Source: Neptuniibacter sp. 1_MG-2023
Lineage (GTDB): Bacteria; Pseudomonadota; Gammaproteobacteria; Pseudomonadales; Balneatricaceae
DNA length: 64,000 nucleotides
NCBI RefSeq assembly: GCF_030547185.1
Contig: NZ_JAUOQR010000006.1
Span: 1-64,000, forward strand
Direction: 5' to 3'
Position numbers and translations under genes: made by a program. The notes below the pieces were generated by a model. It was not told the origin of the DNA. It was given only the letters and a program-made list of their open reading frames with translations, and ran no database searches. Positions 11,262 through 21,211 of the stretch are shown here, piece by piece (positions within the stretch are counted from its first letter, which is position 1; every line of letters starts with the position of its first letter).

Positions 11262-11966
11262 ATGATCCCATGGCTACAAAATCCTTCAGATAGTTTCCCT
11301 CCCATAGAGCAGGCGCTTGATGAACCTAATGGTTTATTAGCCGCAGGCGGGGATTTGAGCCAAGAACGCCTAGTCAGCGCGTATCGTGCCGGTATTTTTC
11401 CTTGGTACAGCCCGGGCGAACCCATCCTTTGGTGGAGCCCTGATCCTCGTTGCGTATTAATTCCTAGCCAAATCCATATATCAAAAAGCATGCGTAAGCG
11501 TTTGAAGAAAAAGGATTATACGGTCGTATTTAATCGTAATTTCGCTAAGGTTATCGATGCCTGTTCAGCTCCTCGACGGGGAGAAGATGGCACATGGATC
11601 ACTAACGAAATGAAAGACGCTTACTGTAACCTCCACAAAAAGGGTTTAGCCCACTCGGTTGAAGTTTATATTGATGATGAACTCGTCGGCGGGCTTTACG
11701 GCTTGGCTATAGGTAAACTCTTTTTTGGCGAATCCATGTTTAGCAAAGTAAAGGATGCATCGAAGATCGCCTTTATAACTATGGTCGGACAACTAGAAAA
11801 GTGGGGCTATGCTTTAGTCGATTGCCAAGTGAGCAATGATCATCTATTTTCATTAGGTGCAACTGAGATAAACCGGCGTGAATTTCAGTTATACCTTGAT
11901 CAATATCTTGATGAGATTGGACAAACGCATTGGCAGTTTGACCTGCCAGCAGATCAAATGGAGTAA
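11262..11966 (+). CDS. aat: Leucyl/phenylalanyl-tRNA--protein transferase
   Basis: Aat adds Leu or Phe from aminoacyl-tRNA to N-terminal Lys or Arg, marking proteins for the ClpS/ClpAP N-degron pathway. The 234-residue protein has family signatures PNGLLAAGGDLSQERL, YRAGIFPWYSPGEPILWWSPDPR and the GNAT-like core GLYGLAIGKLFFGESMFS with CQVSNDHLFSLGA. It is followed after three bases by bpt, so the two N-degron transferases are co-transcribed and coupled. ClpS and ClpA are encoded 1.5-4 kb away, facing this unit. Confidence 0.97.
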   Translation: MIPWLQNPSDSFPPIEQALDEPNGLLAAGGDLSQERLVSAYRAGIFPWYSPGEPILWWSPDPRCVLIPSQIHISKSMRKRLKKKDYTVVFNRNFAKVIDACSAPRRGEDGTWITNEMKDAYCNLHKKGLAHSVEVYIDDELVGGLYGLAIGKLFFGESMFSKVKDASKIAFITMVGQLEKWGYALVDCQVSNDHLFSLGATEINRREFQLYLDQYLDEIGQTHWQFDLPADQME

Positions 11967-11969
11967 ACC

Positions 11970-12686
11970 TTGAGCAACCTCAGGACATTACATTTTTACG
12001 CGACCCCTGAGCATGATTGTAGCTATTTAGAGAATAAGATAGCTAAAACCCTGTTTGTCGATCCACAAGTAGAACTTGATCAGTCAACCTACAGCCAACT
12101 TTCAGATCTAGGCTTTAGACGAAGTGGTAAACATGTTTATCGCCCCCACTGTGATGATTGCAGGGCTTGTATATCCGTTAGAATCCCCCTTGCGGTCTAT
12201 AGCTTTAGTAAAAGCCAGAAGCGTATTCTTGCCAAAAACAAAGATATATACGCAACAACCCACGCCCCCTCCTTTACTGAGGAGTATTACTCCCTATATT
12301 CTCGCTATATTAATAAGCGCCATCAAGATGGTGATATGTTTCCGCCAAGTTCAGAGCAGTTTACCTCCTTCCTTGTTGAGGGTGCGGAACATACTCAGTT
12401 TATTGAGTTCAGAGACGCCACAGATACGCTAGTTGCCGTTAGTGTTGTTGATACACTCGAAAAGGGGCTCTCAGCGATCTACACTTTTTTTGACCCCTCC
12501 TTACCTAAACGTAGCTTAGGAACCTTTTGTATTTTATGGCAATTACAGTTTTGCCAACAAAATAACCTTAATTACCTCTATCTAGGCTATTGGGTAAAAA
12601 ACTGCCGAAAAATGAGCTATAAAATCGCATTTAGACCATTTGAGCTCCTTTTAGAGGACCAATGGGTATTAGTTCAACCCGATTAA
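11970..12686 (+). CDS. bpt: Aspartate/glutamate leucyltransferase (Bpt)
   Basis: Bpt transfers Leu to N-terminal Asp or Glu, the second bacterial N-degron tagging reaction. The 238-residue length is typical. The N-terminal ATE domain contains the Cys cluster of the family (HDCSYL, and CDDCRACISVRIPL after RPH), and the C-terminal GNAT-like domain has SLGTFCILWQ, YLGYWVKNCRKMSYK. The start codon is TTG (11970-11972), six bases after a GGAG site that overlaps the end of aat, so translation is probably coupled. Confidence 0.95.
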   Translation: MSNLRTLHFYATPEHDCSYLENKIAKTLFVDPQVELDQSTYSQLSDLGFRRSGKHVYRPHCDDCRACISVRIPLAVYSFSKSQKRILAKNKDIYATTHAPSFTEEYYSLYSRYINKRHQDGDMFPPSSEQFTSFLVEGAEHTQFIEFRDATDTLVAVSVVDTLEKGLSAIYTFFDPSLPKRSLGTFCILWQLQFCQQNNLNYLYLGYWVKNCRKMSYKIAFRPFELLLEDQWVLVQPD

Positions 12687-12702
12687 CACGGCCAAAGTCT
12701 AG

Positions 12703-13035
<333 letters not shown>

Positions 13036-13097
13036 TATCATTGCGTCTTCCCAGCTAATTTATGCATTAAGTGTTTAAGTTAGCTTAGGTAAGAATA

Positions 13098-13130
13098 AAA
13101 AAATGGCAGCCAATTGGCTGCCATTTTTAT
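13098..13130. terminator. Bidirectional terminator between infA and clpA
   Basis: ATGGCAGCCAA/TTGGCTGCCAT forms a perfect hairpin with almost no loop, with an A tract before and T tract after it. Confidence 0.88.
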
Positions 13131-13148
13131 TTCCATAAGGATCAGTGG

Positions 13149-15404
13149 TTAAACACAACTAGTAACTTCAACGCTAATTTCACCTTCAGCGTCTACACCA
13201 ATCTCAACCTCTCCACCCTCTTCAGCTAATTCGCCAAATAGAATCATTTCAGCCAATGGCTTTTTCAGTTTTTCCTGAATCAAGCGTTTCATAGGCCGCG
13301 CACCCATCTGCTCATCGTAGCCTTTTTCGGCAAACCATGTGCGGGCGGCATCCGTTAGATGAAGAACTACATGTTTATCATCTAATTGCACTTGAAGCTC
13401 AGCGAAGAATTTGTCTACTACACCTTTGATAATGCTAGGATCCAGAGGTTTAAACTGAATAATTCCATCCAAACGGTTACGGAATTCAGGAGTAAACATT
13501 TTCTTAATCGCTTCAATACCATCCGTTGCATGATTCTGCTTAGTGAAACCAATAGATGCACGACTCATATCTTGAGCTCCTGCATTGGTTGTCATAACAA
13601 GAATCACATTACGGAAATCTGCTTTACGGCCATTATTATCAGTTAATGTCCCGTTATCCATCACTTGAAGCAATAAGTTAAACACTTCTGGATGTGCTTT
13701 CTCTATTTCATCAAGTAACAGTACGCAATGAGGAGACTTAGTAACCGCCTCAGTAAGCAGCCCGCCTTGATCATAACCCACGTACCCAGGAGGTGCACCG
13801 ATCAAGCGTGATACGGTATGGCGCTCCATATACTCAGACATATCGAAACGAACTAACTCAATCCCCATAACTCGTGCAAGTTGCTGAGTCACTTCTGTTT
13901 TACCAACCCCTGTTGGGCCAGCAAAAAGGAAACAACCTACAGGTTTATTCGGCTCTTTTAGTCCAGCACGGGATAATTTAATTGCAGAAGAAAGCGTATC
14001 AATCGCTTCATCCTGCCCCAGCACCACCATTTTAAGATTGGTATCAAGCTTAGCTAACTGGCTTTTATCTGAAGCTGAAACACTTTTTGGTGGGATGCGC
14101 GCGATTTTGGCGACAATAGCTTCAACATCTTCCACTTCAATAACTTTCTTACGAAGTTCTTCAGGTAGAAGGCGCTGATAAGCACCCGCCTCATCAATAA
14201 CATCAATCGCTTTGTCTGGCATATGCTTATCATTGATATAGCGTCCAGCAAGCTCTGCGGCGGCCTTAAGAGCCTCATCACTGTAGGTAAGCTCATGGTG
14301 TTCTTCAAAACGCTGCTTTAAGCCACGTAATATAGCGTAGGTATCATCAATGCTTGGTTCAAGCACATCCACTTTCTGAAAACGTCGAGCGAGTGCACGG
14401 TCTTTTTCAAAAATCCCTCGAAACTCTTGGAAAGTTGTAGAGCCAATACAACGTATCTGGCCGGAACTCAGCAGTGGTTTCAAAAGGTTAGATGCATCCA
14501 TAGAACCGCCTGAAGCAGCCCCAGCACCAATAATCGTATGGATCTCATCAATAAATAAAATAGCTTTAGGCAGCTCTTTTATCTCATTTAAAAGACCTTT
14601 TAAGCGTTTTTCAAAATCGCCACGGTATTTTGTTCCCGCCAGCAAAGCGCCTAAATCTAAAGAATAAACAACGGACTCTTTGATAACATCAGGGACTTTA
14701 CTTTCAACAATAAGTTTAGCTAAACCTTCTGCTATTGCCGTTTTACCTACTCCGGCCTCACCCACAAGCAAAGGGTTATTTTTACGGCGGCGCGACAATA
14801 TTTGGACTACACGCTCAACTTCAGAGTCTCGACCCACTAACGGATCTATTAAGCCTTTTTCCGCCTCTACATTGAGATTGACGGAATACTTTCTTAATGG
14901 GCTGTCCTCTTTATTGTCAGTAGAGTCGCCTTCGAGCGGTGTTGCAGAATTATCATGCTCATGTTCAGACATTTTTGAAATACCGTGAGCAATGTAATTG
15001 ACGGTATCAATGCGTTCAATCCCATGCTGCTGCAGGATATATACCGCTTGGCTCTCCTGTTCGCTAAAGATAGCAACCAGAACATTCGCACCAGTGACTT
15101 CATTTTTACCCGAAGACTGCACATGAAATACAGCACGCTGAAGTACTCGCTGAAAGCCTAATGTCGGCTGAGTATCCAGATCCGGTAATGTATCTGATAA
15201 TAATGGAGTTGTTTCTTCGATAAAATCAGCAAGATTTTTACGAATACCATCAAAATTAGCACCACAAGCCGCTAGTACTTGATGGGCTTCATAATTTTCC
15301 AACAACGCTAGTAAAAGATGCTCGACCGTAATAAATTCATGTCGTTTCTCTTTTGCCGCCTGGAAAGCTGCACTGAGCGTGTCTTCGAGTTCTCGGTTTA
15401 ACAT
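13149..15404 (-). CDS. clpA: ATP-dependent Clp protease ATPase subunit ClpA
   Basis: ClpA is the AAA+ unfoldase that feeds ClpP and takes N-degron substrates from ClpS. The 751-residue protein has the N-domain (1-~150), AAA-1 with Walker [10 protein letters not shown] and AAA-2 with GPTGVGKTE, arginine-finger regions, and a ClpP-docking loop ([10 protein letters not shown]), where IGF replaces IGL. It lies 12 bases after clpS and is probably co-transcribed. It converges with infA at a shared terminator. Confidence 0.97.
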   Translation of the reverse strand: MLNRELEDTLSAAFQAAKEKRHEFITVEHLLLALLENYEAHQVLAACGANFDGIRKNLADFIEETTPLLSDTLPDLDTQPTLGFQRVLQRAVFHVQSSGKNEVTGANVLVAIFSEQESQAVYILQQHGIERIDTVNYIAHGISKMSEHEHDNSATPLEGDSTDNKEDSPLRKYSVNLNVEAEKGLIDPLVGRDSEVERVVQILSRRRKNNPLLVGEAGVGKTAIAEGLAKLIVESKVPDVIKESVVYSLDLGALLAGTKYRGDFEKRLKGLLNEIKELPKAILFIDEIHTIIGAGAASGGSMDASNLLKPLLSSGQIRCIGSTTFQEFRGIFEKDRALARRFQKVDVLEPSIDDTYAILRGLKQRFEEHHELTYSDEALKAAAELAGRYINDKHMPDKAIDVIDEAGAYQRLLPEELRKKVIEVEDVEAIVAKIARIPPKSVSASDKSQLAKLDTNLKMVVLGQDEAIDTLSSAIKLSRAGLKEPNKPVGCFLFAGPTGVGKTEVTQQLARVMGIELVRFDMSEYMERHTVSRLIGAPPGYVGYDQGGLLTEAVTKSPHCVLLLDEIEKAHPEVFNLLLQVMDNGTLTDNNGRKADFRNVILVMTTNAGAQDMSRASIGFTKQNHATDGIEAIKKMFTPEFRNRLDGIIQFKPLDPSIIKGVVDKFFAELQVQLDDKHVVLHLTDAARTWFAEKGYDEQMGARPMKRLIQEKLKKPLAEMILFGELAEEGGEVEIGVDAEGEISVEVTSCV

Positions 15405-15416
15405 AACGGTTCCTCT

Positions 15417-15761
15417 TCAGACTTTCTCGACTTCACAAAGTAGTGGATGACTATTGTCTCTTGCATACTGATTAACTATAGCTGCTTTTGTGTCTGCTAT
15501 GTCTTTTGTAAAGATGCCACATACACCTTTACCTTGAGTATGCACCGATAACATCACTTGTGTAGCTTTTTCTTGGTCCATATTAAAAAACATTATTAAA
15601 ACAGCTACGACAAAATCCATCGGCGTATAGTCATCATTCATTAACACGACTCGATACATCGATGGTTTTTTAACTTCCGGCTTAGCTTCTTGCGTTGCTA
15701 GGCCTGAATCATCCCTATGCTCGTGATCTGGGCCATGTTCTTCATTAGACATTCGTGGCAT
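15417..15761 (-). CDS. clpS: ClpS adaptor of ClpA
   Basis: ClpS binds N-end-rule residues and delivers substrates to ClpA. The core [21 protein letters not shown] matches the family, with Asn and Asp of NDDYTPM lining the N-degron pocket, then the helix [14 protein letters not shown] and the HTQGKGVCG turn. The N-terminus is acidic, His-rich and variable. I choose ATG 15759-15761 (114 residues), because the length suits the family. GTG at 15783-15785 and ATG at 15750-15752 are alternatives, and no ribosome binding site decides between them. clpS-clpA face the aat-bpt transferases. Confidence 0.93.
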   Translation of the reverse strand: MPRMSNEEHGPDHEHRDDSGLATQEAKPEVKKPSMYRVVLMNDDYTPMDFVVAVLIMFFNMDQEKATQVMLSVHTQGKGVCGIFTKDIADTKAAIVNQYARDNSHPLLCEVEKV

Positions 15762-15827
15762 GTTTTGTTTATTTTTTATACACATTTATATATCTTCTAA
15801 TTTTCCACTATAATTAACTACTGAACA

Positions 15828-16058
15828 GTGATCGTACACCTGTCACACATTCTCTGGGGGGTGCTATACTTCACTATAGCAGGATTAGGTCATATCCTCG
15901 TTGTACCTGCAAGCATTAGGAAACACTCTTTAGCTACTATTATAGCCTTGATAGTTATTTTAGCAGTTATAAAGTCGTACGTTCAGGTTAACAATCCAAA
16001 TGTAGCATTGGATACGGGAGTTAGTTATGCAGACAGGGAAAGTAAAGTGGTTCAATAA
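15828..16058 (+). CDS. Possible small membrane protein overlapping cspD (doubtful)
   Basis: This GTG-initiated 76-codon frame encodes two hydrophobic segments (about residues 5-26 and 36-50) and overlaps the start of cspD by 32 bases in another frame. A TATAAT at 15809-15814 would start transcription almost at the GTG, giving a very short leader, and there is no clear ribosome binding site. It may be a real short membrane protein, a leader frame coupled to cspD, or chance. I do not recognise a family. Confidence 0.3.
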   Translation: MIVHLSHILWGVLYFTIAGLGHILVVPASIRKHSLATIIALIVILAVIKSYVQVNNPNVALDTGVSYADRESKVVQ

Positions 16059-16239
16059 TTCGAAGGGGTACGGATTTATTTTATCCGACGAACACAATGA
16101 GGATCTCTTTGCCCATTATTCTGCTATTGAAGTAGATGGATATAAAAGCCTCAAAGCCGGACAGAAAGTAGAGTTTGATACACAACCAGGTCCTAAAGGA
16201 ACGCATGCCGTTCAAATTAAACCGCTTGAAACTCAATAG
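16027..16239 (+). CDS. cspD: Cold-shock-like protein CspD
   Basis: This 70-residue single cold-shock domain has RNP1-like KGYGFI and RNP2-like DLFAHYSAIEVDGY. The FAHYS and DGYKSLKAGQ segments match CspD, the stationary-phase inhibitor of replication, better than CspA. The close position opposite clpS-clpA is the conserved E. coli order cspD-clpS-clpA and supports the name. It ends at a good terminator. Confidence 0.92.
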   Translation: MQTGKVKWFNNSKGYGFILSDEHNEDLFAHYSAIEVDGYKSLKAGQKVEFDTQPGPKGTHAVQIKPLETQ

Positions 16240-16270
16240 ATAGCAAAAATTTTCTACCTTTTGTTGAATA

Positions 16271-16298
16271 AAAAAACCAGCCTAGTGCTGGTTTTTTT
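16271..16298 (+). terminator. Terminator of cspD
   Basis: ACCAGC/GCTGGT hairpin with a five-base loop, preceded by six A and followed by seven T. Confidence 0.88.
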
Positions 16299-16491
16299 GT
16301 CTTTCTTACTTTCCAATCAATATACCCCCCAGCCACAAGCGGTAAACAACGACACCCTTCTCTGCCTGTAAACTTTAGATATACAACTCAGAATAAACTC
16401 CCTCCCACCTTTCCAGTTCTGTAGAATACCCCCTACCTAAAGGCTCTTTTAGTATAAAGACACTTAACGACCCAATTTATAGAATGACGTA

Positions 16492-17151
16492 ATGCCTAAA
16501 ATCTTATTATTTAACAAACCATTTCAAGTACTTACCCAGTTCACTAATGGTGAGGGTAAAGAAACCCTAGCAGCTTATATAGATAAACCCGGTTTTTATG
16601 CTGCAGGACGGTTAGATTATGACTCTGAAGGGCTACTAATTCTTACCGATAATGGTGCACTACAACATCAGCTTGCTAACCCTAAATTTAAATTAGAAAA
16701 AACCTATTGGGCTCAAGTTGAAGGCGATATTACTGAAGAAGCTCTGAAACAACTCAGCAACGGAGTCGAGCTAAAAGATGGTATTACTCGTCCCGCCACC
16801 GCAAAAAAGATTTCAGAACCTAATAACCTCTGGGATCGAGTACCCCCGATTAGGGAACGGAAAAACATTCCTACAAGCTGGGTAGAGCTAAAAATAACGG
16901 AGGGTAAAAACCGCCAAGTTAGAAGAATGACCGCCGCGGTAGGCTTCCCCACGTTACGCTTAATCCGTTACGCCATTGGCCAGCATACCTTGGCACAGTT
17001 ACAGCCAGGGGAATTTATAGAAGCAGAAACTCAGCTAAATATTGAGAGTAGTACCAGTAAATCCAACACCCGATACAAACGAGCAGAGAAAAAACCTTAT
17101 CAAAAACGCTCGTCGAATAGATCTGCACAAAAAAATAAGGCTTCGCGATAA
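16492..17151 (+). CDS. rluE: 23S rRNA pseudouridine synthase RluE-type
   Basis: RluE makes pseudouridine 2457 in 23S rRNA. The 219-residue protein lacks an S4 domain, as RluE does. It contains the catalytic motif [16 protein letters not shown] (Asp of RLD is the nucleophile), KTYWAQVEG, and the C-terminal [23 protein letters not shown]. The last ~35 residues are a basic tail ([12 protein letters not shown]). E. coli also has rluE near this locus. The tail overlaps a terminator hairpin. Confidence 0.93.
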   Translation: MPKILLFNKPFQVLTQFTNGEGKETLAAYIDKPGFYAAGRLDYDSEGLLILTDNGALQHQLANPKFKLEKTYWAQVEGDITEEALKQLSNGVELKDGITRPATAKKISEPNNLWDRVPPIRERKNIPTSWVELKITEGKNRQVRRMTAAVGFPTLRLIRYAIGQHTLAQLQPGEFIEAETQLNIESSTSKSNTRYKRAEKKPYQKRSSNRSAQKNKASR

Positions 17152-17164
17152 ACGAAGCCTTTTC
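17137..17164 (+). terminator. Terminator overlapping the end of rluE
   Basis: AAGGCTTCG (17137-17145) pairs perfectly with CGAAGCCTT (17153-17161), followed by a short T run. The stop codon of rluE lies in the loop. An A tract on the left lets it also serve the leftward small gene. Confidence 0.8.
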
Positions 17165-17187
17165 CATCTTACTCAGCTAGATAACAC

Positions 17188-17355
17188 TTAGCCTTTCTGG
17201 TTGGTAGCCACCAGCCAGACCCCATGAATAACACCAGGAAGCCAACCACATAAACACAGCACAATATTAATAACGAGATGCTTAGTCGCACCGACTTGTA
17301 GAAAAGCCCCTAAAGGCGGTAACAATATAGCTAGAATTAGATTGAGAATATTCAT
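17188..17355 (-). CDS. YqaE/Pmp3 family small membrane protein
   Basis: This 55-residue protein starts MNILNLILAILLPPLGAFLQ and contains two hydrophobic helices joined by VGATKHLVIN, then CLCGWLPGVIHGVWLV: the Pmp3/UPF0057 (YqaE) signature LPPLGV...LLTLLGWIPGIIHA in its local form. Members are stress-linked plasma or inner membrane proteolipids of uncertain biochemical role. The start is supported by GAGGAA eight bases upstream. It stands alone between rluE and endA. Confidence 0.9.
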   Translation of the reverse strand: MNILNLILAILLPPLGAFLQVGATKHLVINIVLCLCGWLPGVIHGVWLVATNQKG

Positions 17356-17421
17356 AGTGCATTCCTCTTAATAGACCTGTTCAGTTAAAAGAATAGGCTT
17401 CCGCCCTTCATAACCTTCCTG

Positions 17422-18216
17422 TTAATTTAAATTTAATAAACTTTTCACAATACTAAATAGTGTTTTACTCTTTGTATCTAAGGCCAACATGGTTGTCTGC
17501 GAAGGCGTGGCACCTTCAACATAAGGGTTGCCATTACCTTGGATCTTTTTAATTAAGTTATTACGTGCCAGCTCCCATTCATCAACGGGATCCAGCTTAT
17601 CCCATGCGGTGAAAAGCTGAACCTGCTTTCTGCTTAGTTTTATTTGGTATTGATCACGCATGTAGAAATAGGTTCTAGCTATATCACCCCGTATGGAATC
17701 TGAGGGTTCAACTTTACGAGCTTTAAAATCCACTTCCATATCACAACGCCCATATAACCTAGGCTCTCCTTTTAAAGGAGCAAAGCTGAAATTTGAACGG
17801 TCTCCATTCACCTCCCCAATTGCGGGTACAAGGTTATGTAGATCAGATTCCATCCTCTTAAACTGTTTATTTTGTTTACAGCCTTTTCTGCCACTATCCT
17901 GCCAGCACTCAAGCTGATGCCCAAACGCCCATGCGGGCATAATATGTTCCCACTCTATACGTTGAGCCCTTGAGGCACTTTTACGTGGGCTATAACCACA
18001 ACTCTCATGATCAGGGACAAGTTTTTTCCCTTGAGAGTGGTAAGTACATCCACAATAAAAGGTTAATTTATGGTCGCTATATATCTGTTTTAAAATGGTT
18101 TTTGATTTCGAAAATGAACTGGGATGCCCAGCCATAGCGACTGTGGGAATAATACAAAGACAAATGAAACAATAACGGGCCAGCCTTAAGAAATAACATT
18201 GTGAATATTGAGACAT
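17422..18216 (-). CDS. endA: Endonuclease I (periplasmic/secreted DNase)
   Basis: EndA-type nucleases cut double-stranded DNA non-specifically in the periplasm. The 264-residue protein has a signal peptide (about 1-29, ending VAMA) and the beta-beta-metal core RIEWEHIMPAWAFGHQ with catalytic His, then DLHNLVPAIGEVNGDRSN carrying the metal-binding Asn. Paired cysteines (CGC, C in DHESCGY, CWQDSGRKGC) fit disulfides of the Vvn/EndA family. GGAAATCTG precedes the ATG. The C-terminal ~35 residues extend beyond the usual end. Confidence 0.93.
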   Translation of the reverse strand: MSQYSQCYFLRLARYCFICLCIIPTVAMAGHPSSFSKSKTILKQIYSDHKLTFYCGCTYHSQGKKLVPDHESCGYSPRKSASRAQRIEWEHIMPAWAFGHQLECWQDSGRKGCKQNKQFKRMESDLHNLVPAIGEVNGDRSNFSFAPLKGEPRLYGRCDMEVDFKARKVEPSDSIRGDIARTYFYMRDQYQIKLSRKQVQLFTAWDKLDPVDEWELARNNLIKKIQGNGNPYVEGATPSQTTMLALDTKSKTLFSIVKSLLNLN

Positions 18217-18341
18217 CAGATTTCCAAATCATTTGGCATCCAATGCCGGAATAAAGCTTGCTAGCCTTTACTGCATCCTGCTAAAACTTCATTATATTTT
18301 AATAAGTTAAATATAAACCTAAACTGAACACTTAGATCTGA

Positions 18342-18959
18342 TTATATATTCAAAATCTGATTCATCCCTGTCACAAAATCTCGTTTCCCACCGTAAGATG
18401 GATGGCGGATATAACAGATATCCCTTTCCGGTAAGACCGTCTGAGCACAAGATGTTCCCGCCCTCCCTAATCCAGCCACTATATCAGGCTGAAAAGCCTC
18501 AACCAGCTCATTCAAGTAGAAAGCGCCCTCTTCAATCTCTGCGACTGAAGGTGGCCTATTCTTTTTCTGAATACGTGGGGGATGCGGATGAAATGGAAAT
18601 GAGTTCCAAAAAAGAGGCACTATCGGCTTATCAATTAGATAGCGCCATACCACTGATGCTGTATTTTCAGCAACGAGGCAATCCTGATCTAAAGTTAACT
18701 GTGAACTTAAATTTTGTAAAAAGGGATGCTCTACTTCATCGAAGAGCTTACCGCTCGAAAAAGGGATCCCGGTTAAGCGACAGCCTTTATAGCCCGGTGC
18801 TTCTCCCACTAGCATGACCCGCGGCCCTGGCAATGCAAACATCGCTTCAAAGTAGTGTTTTAGATTTTCGAGTTTATAACGATCACGATAAGGGTTATAA
18901 ACTTTGAGGGTATTCTTTCTTTTCGCTAAATTCAGATAGAAAGCTTCAGAGATCGACAT
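18342..18959 (-). CDS. Uracil-DNA glycosylase-fold protein
   Basis: This 205-residue protein has the UDG-superfamily motif 1 GEAPGYKGCRLTGIPFSSG and a motif 2-like RHPSYGGK near the C-terminus, with WNSFPFHPHPP between. Many gammaproteobacteria carry this group, annotated uracil-DNA glycosylase. It lacks the GQDPYH motif of Ung. Base excision activity is likely but not certain. It overlaps the upstream PqiA-like gene by 14 bases, so the two are co-translated. Confidence 0.75.
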   Translation of the reverse strand: MSISEAFYLNLAKRKNTLKVYNPYRDRYKLENLKHYFEAMFALPGPRVMLVGEAPGYKGCRLTGIPFSSGKLFDEVEHPFLQNLSSQLTLDQDCLVAENTASVVWRYLIDKPIVPLFWNSFPFHPHPPRIQKKNRPPSVAEIEEGAFYLNELVEAFQPDIVAGLGRAGTSCAQTVLPERDICYIRHPSYGGKRDFVTGMNQILNI

Positions 18960-19464
18960 GAAATAATTTAACCACTTTATGGGTTAGATACATAATCAAA
19001 ATGACCGCGCTGGCAAATACGTACAACCCCCAATGAATTTCAATCGATACAATAGCTCCGAGCTTGACCGTCATAATCAAAACAGCCACGACAAAAACAT
19101 CAAGCATCGCCCAACGTCCATAATCATGTATCAATGAAAGATAGTGTTTCTGCTTAACCGAACACTCTACGCCCGCCTTAAGTATATGAAAAAGGAATAG
19201 TACTTTTGCTATAGGTGCTAGCACACTAAAAATTAAAATAACGATAGCAATAAAATACTGACCCTCTTCAAATAAACTCACCAAGCCGCCAACGACAGAA
19301 AAAGAGCTTTCAAAGAAATAAAACTGACTCATGGTCAGCATGGGGGAAAAAAGCCCCGTTAATAGAAGTACGACTGTTAACAAGAGCAAGAAGCGTAATA
19401 GGTTTACTTCACGCTGCGAAGTGAGTTGCATAAAAGTGATCACAGAGCCTAAACAAAACGGCAT
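18946..19464 (-). CDS. PqiA-like inner membrane protein
   Basis: The 172-residue protein has four predicted membrane segments (about 23-45, 68-92, 115-135, 143-163). The pattern FSPMLTMSQFYFFESSFSVVGGL followed by IVILIFSVLAPIAKVLFLF and [20 protein letters not shown] is that of the PqiA half-domain, linked to MCE lipid-transport systems. It has no zinc-finger cysteines and only one half, unlike two-domain PqiA, and no pqiB neighbour. The ATG at 19464 follows AGG; ATG 19431 is an alternative. Confidence 0.8.
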   Translation of the reverse strand: MPFCLGSVITFMQLTSQREVNLLRFLLLLTVVLLLTGLFSPMLTMSQFYFFESSFSVVGGLVSLFEEGQYFIAIVILIFSVLAPIAKVLFLFHILKAGVECSVKQKHYLSLIHDYGRWAMLDVFVVAVLIMTVKLGAIVSIEIHWGLYVFASAVILIMYLTHKVVKLFHVDL

Positions 19465-19473
19465 TATACCTTA

Positions 19474-19509
19474 ATCAATCATAAGGGACTCATCCCCCTT
19501 ATGATTGAT
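19474..19509 (-). terminator. Strong hairpin after the EF-hand-like gene
   Basis: ATCAATCATAAGGG pairs perfectly with CCCTTATGATTGAT across an eight-base loop. There is no long T run, but it lies directly downstream of the gene at 19523-20587 on the minus strand and probably terminates it. Confidence 0.65.
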
Positions 19510-19522
19510 CTATATTATCTAC

Positions 19523-20587
19523 CTAGACAGCCATGTCGATCTGTTGAATGGTGCCGACCTCGCCTGTTTCATTAATATAAAAACCACTGGAGGTCACTCG
19601 CCCATTTTGTTGATTATCCTTTCCTTTGATATCAAACGGCGTTTCACTTGAACCTAGATAAATCGCACCAATACCATGATCGGCAATGGATACTAAGGAA
19701 TCAACCTCCTCAGTTTTTGTCCAAAGCATTAAATCATCATAAATAGAGTCGGCTTCATCTATATAGTTGTTCCCGTCTTCATCATATTGCGCTAAATCAG
19801 CAAAGCCATTACCACTTAACGCACCAAATAACTCAGTACCATCATTAATAATACCGTCTTCATTATTATCGATGGCTAACATACCACCACTACCTGATAG
19901 ATAACTGATTAACTCCATATCCCCATCTGCGTCTAAATCAAACTCAAACTTTTCGTCCGATAAGTCCGCATAGTTGCCCTCAAAATTAACAATAAGCGGG
20001 TCAGTAAATTCGACGCTTTTTGTCACCTCAAATTCTCGGCTAACAGAGTAGCTTCGCTCCATCTCTAGGCTTAAATCAAATTCTATCTCTTTCCCATCAG
20101 CCGTTGTTACTTTCCCACAACTGGAGAAACTGGAGCATTCGTACTCCTCTATAGTTTCTGAAACCTTGAAGGACATCTGCAAACGTACAGGCTGCATCTG
20201 CTGAGGAATAGCGGTATCTGTACTCCCCACATCTTCGCTATAAGACGATGTCGCAGGCAGCTCTATATTATTGCTTATATCTGCATCCCCATATTTTGGA
20301 TTAATCGCTTTTATCAGGCTATCAAATAACTTAGAGCGTATGAGTTCATGCCGCTGTTCTACTTCATTCTTATCACTCGCTGTTCTGAACTGCATACCTT
20401 GTTCAGTCAATACAAGTATTGAGTTATTTTGTGCTTCACTCTCCTCACCAATCAACGATTGAGCGCTTTCAAATTCTCTGAAAAAGCCCGCAGATAGCGC
20501 ATCGAAATCCATTGTTTTTGTTAATTCAATAGATTCTGTCTTCTCATGCTCTGCACTCATGTGCACTGTACTCGTCTGAATAATCAT
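19523..20587 (-). CDS. Acidic protein with EF-hand-like calcium motifs
   Basis: This is a 354-residue acidic protein with no signal peptide or membrane segment. The C-terminal half carries three aspartate-rich loops, DLDADGDMELI, DNNEDGIINDGTELF and DEDGNNYIDEADSIYDDL, that look like EF-hand/dockerin or VCBS-type calcium sites, followed by an IGAIYLG segment. Similar hypotheticals occur in marine gammaproteobacteria. The N-terminal half (Ser/Glu-rich with FKVSETIEEYECSSFSSCGKV) is not recognised. I choose ATG 20585-20587 because GGAGAG is close upstream; GTG 20599 is possible. The function is unknown; a calcium-binding or surface role is inference. Confidence 0.75.
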   Translation of the reverse strand: MIIQTSTVHMSAEHEKTESIELTKTMDFDALSAGFFREFESAQSLIGEESEAQNNSILVLTEQGMQFRTASDKNEVEQRHELIRSKLFDSLIKAINPKYGDADISNNIELPATSSYSEDVGSTDTAIPQQMQPVRLQMSFKVSETIEEYECSSFSSCGKVTTADGKEIEFDLSLEMERSYSVSREFEVTKSVEFTDPLIVNFEGNYADLSDEKFEFDLDADGDMELISYLSGSGGMLAIDNNEDGIINDGTELFGALSGNGFADLAQYDEDGNNYIDEADSIYDDLMLWTKTEEVDSLVSIADHGIGAIYLGSSETPFDIKGKDNQQNGRVTSSGFYINETGEVGTIQQIDMAV

Positions 20588-21211
20588 TATTCTCTCCACA
20601 AGGTTGAATAGAAAACCAGTAAAACCTGTCTATAGTTCATTCCTCCTTTATTTGACGTAAAAAACCTCAGACACTAATCATTGATAGTGACTAAATACCT
20701 TTATTTGAGGCGCAAAAAACCTATTCTTGCATCAGCAAAAATTCAATTTTTTGATACTGACTTAGCGGAAAATAATTGCCTAATGCAGATAGAACCGCCG
20801 AGCGGCTTACGGCAAAAAATGACAGCCCTTAGCCCAATAACTAAGCGCAAATTTCCATAAGTGATTATTAGGTCAACAACCTAAACGATCAGTAAAAACA
20901 CAACAATAGGCACACCTCATACAGCTACAGCCCTCGCAAACGCTCGCTTTGTAAAACAATAGCCCAACCGGAAAGAAACACGTTAAAGCGCACTAAGGCT
21001 GTTCATTTTGTTTATTTCAAAAAGCAGGTACGAGAATCATTAAAAATAAGTAATATGAGATACAGCAAAAAGTGGGCCGTTTTTAAAGGCGCTAGGTATC
21101 AATGATCTTTACTAAGGTTATTTAAAGTGGGGATAAGAACAGAAGGAATAAAAAACACAAAGCCGCTAAAAGCGGCTTGGTAAAAAGATCTATAAGTTTT
21201 CTATAAAGAAA
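20588..21211. other. Long gene-poor intergenic region
   Basis: The 624 bases between two leftward genes are AT-rich. Apart from the terminator at 21161-21177 at the right end, I see no ORF, RNA fold or repeat I can support. The promoter of the EF-hand-like gene should be near the left end. Confidence 0.5.
21161..21185 (-). terminator. Terminator of the cytochrome c gene
   Basis: AGCCGCT/AGCGGCT hairpin with an AAA loop. On the minus strand it is followed by TTGTGTTTTTTATTCC, a T-rich tail. Confidence 0.75.

Noticed and set aside
18398-18817. 139-codon rightward frame inside the UDG-fold gene
   Set aside because: It is antisense to a gene with clear motifs and its translation has no recognisable domain.
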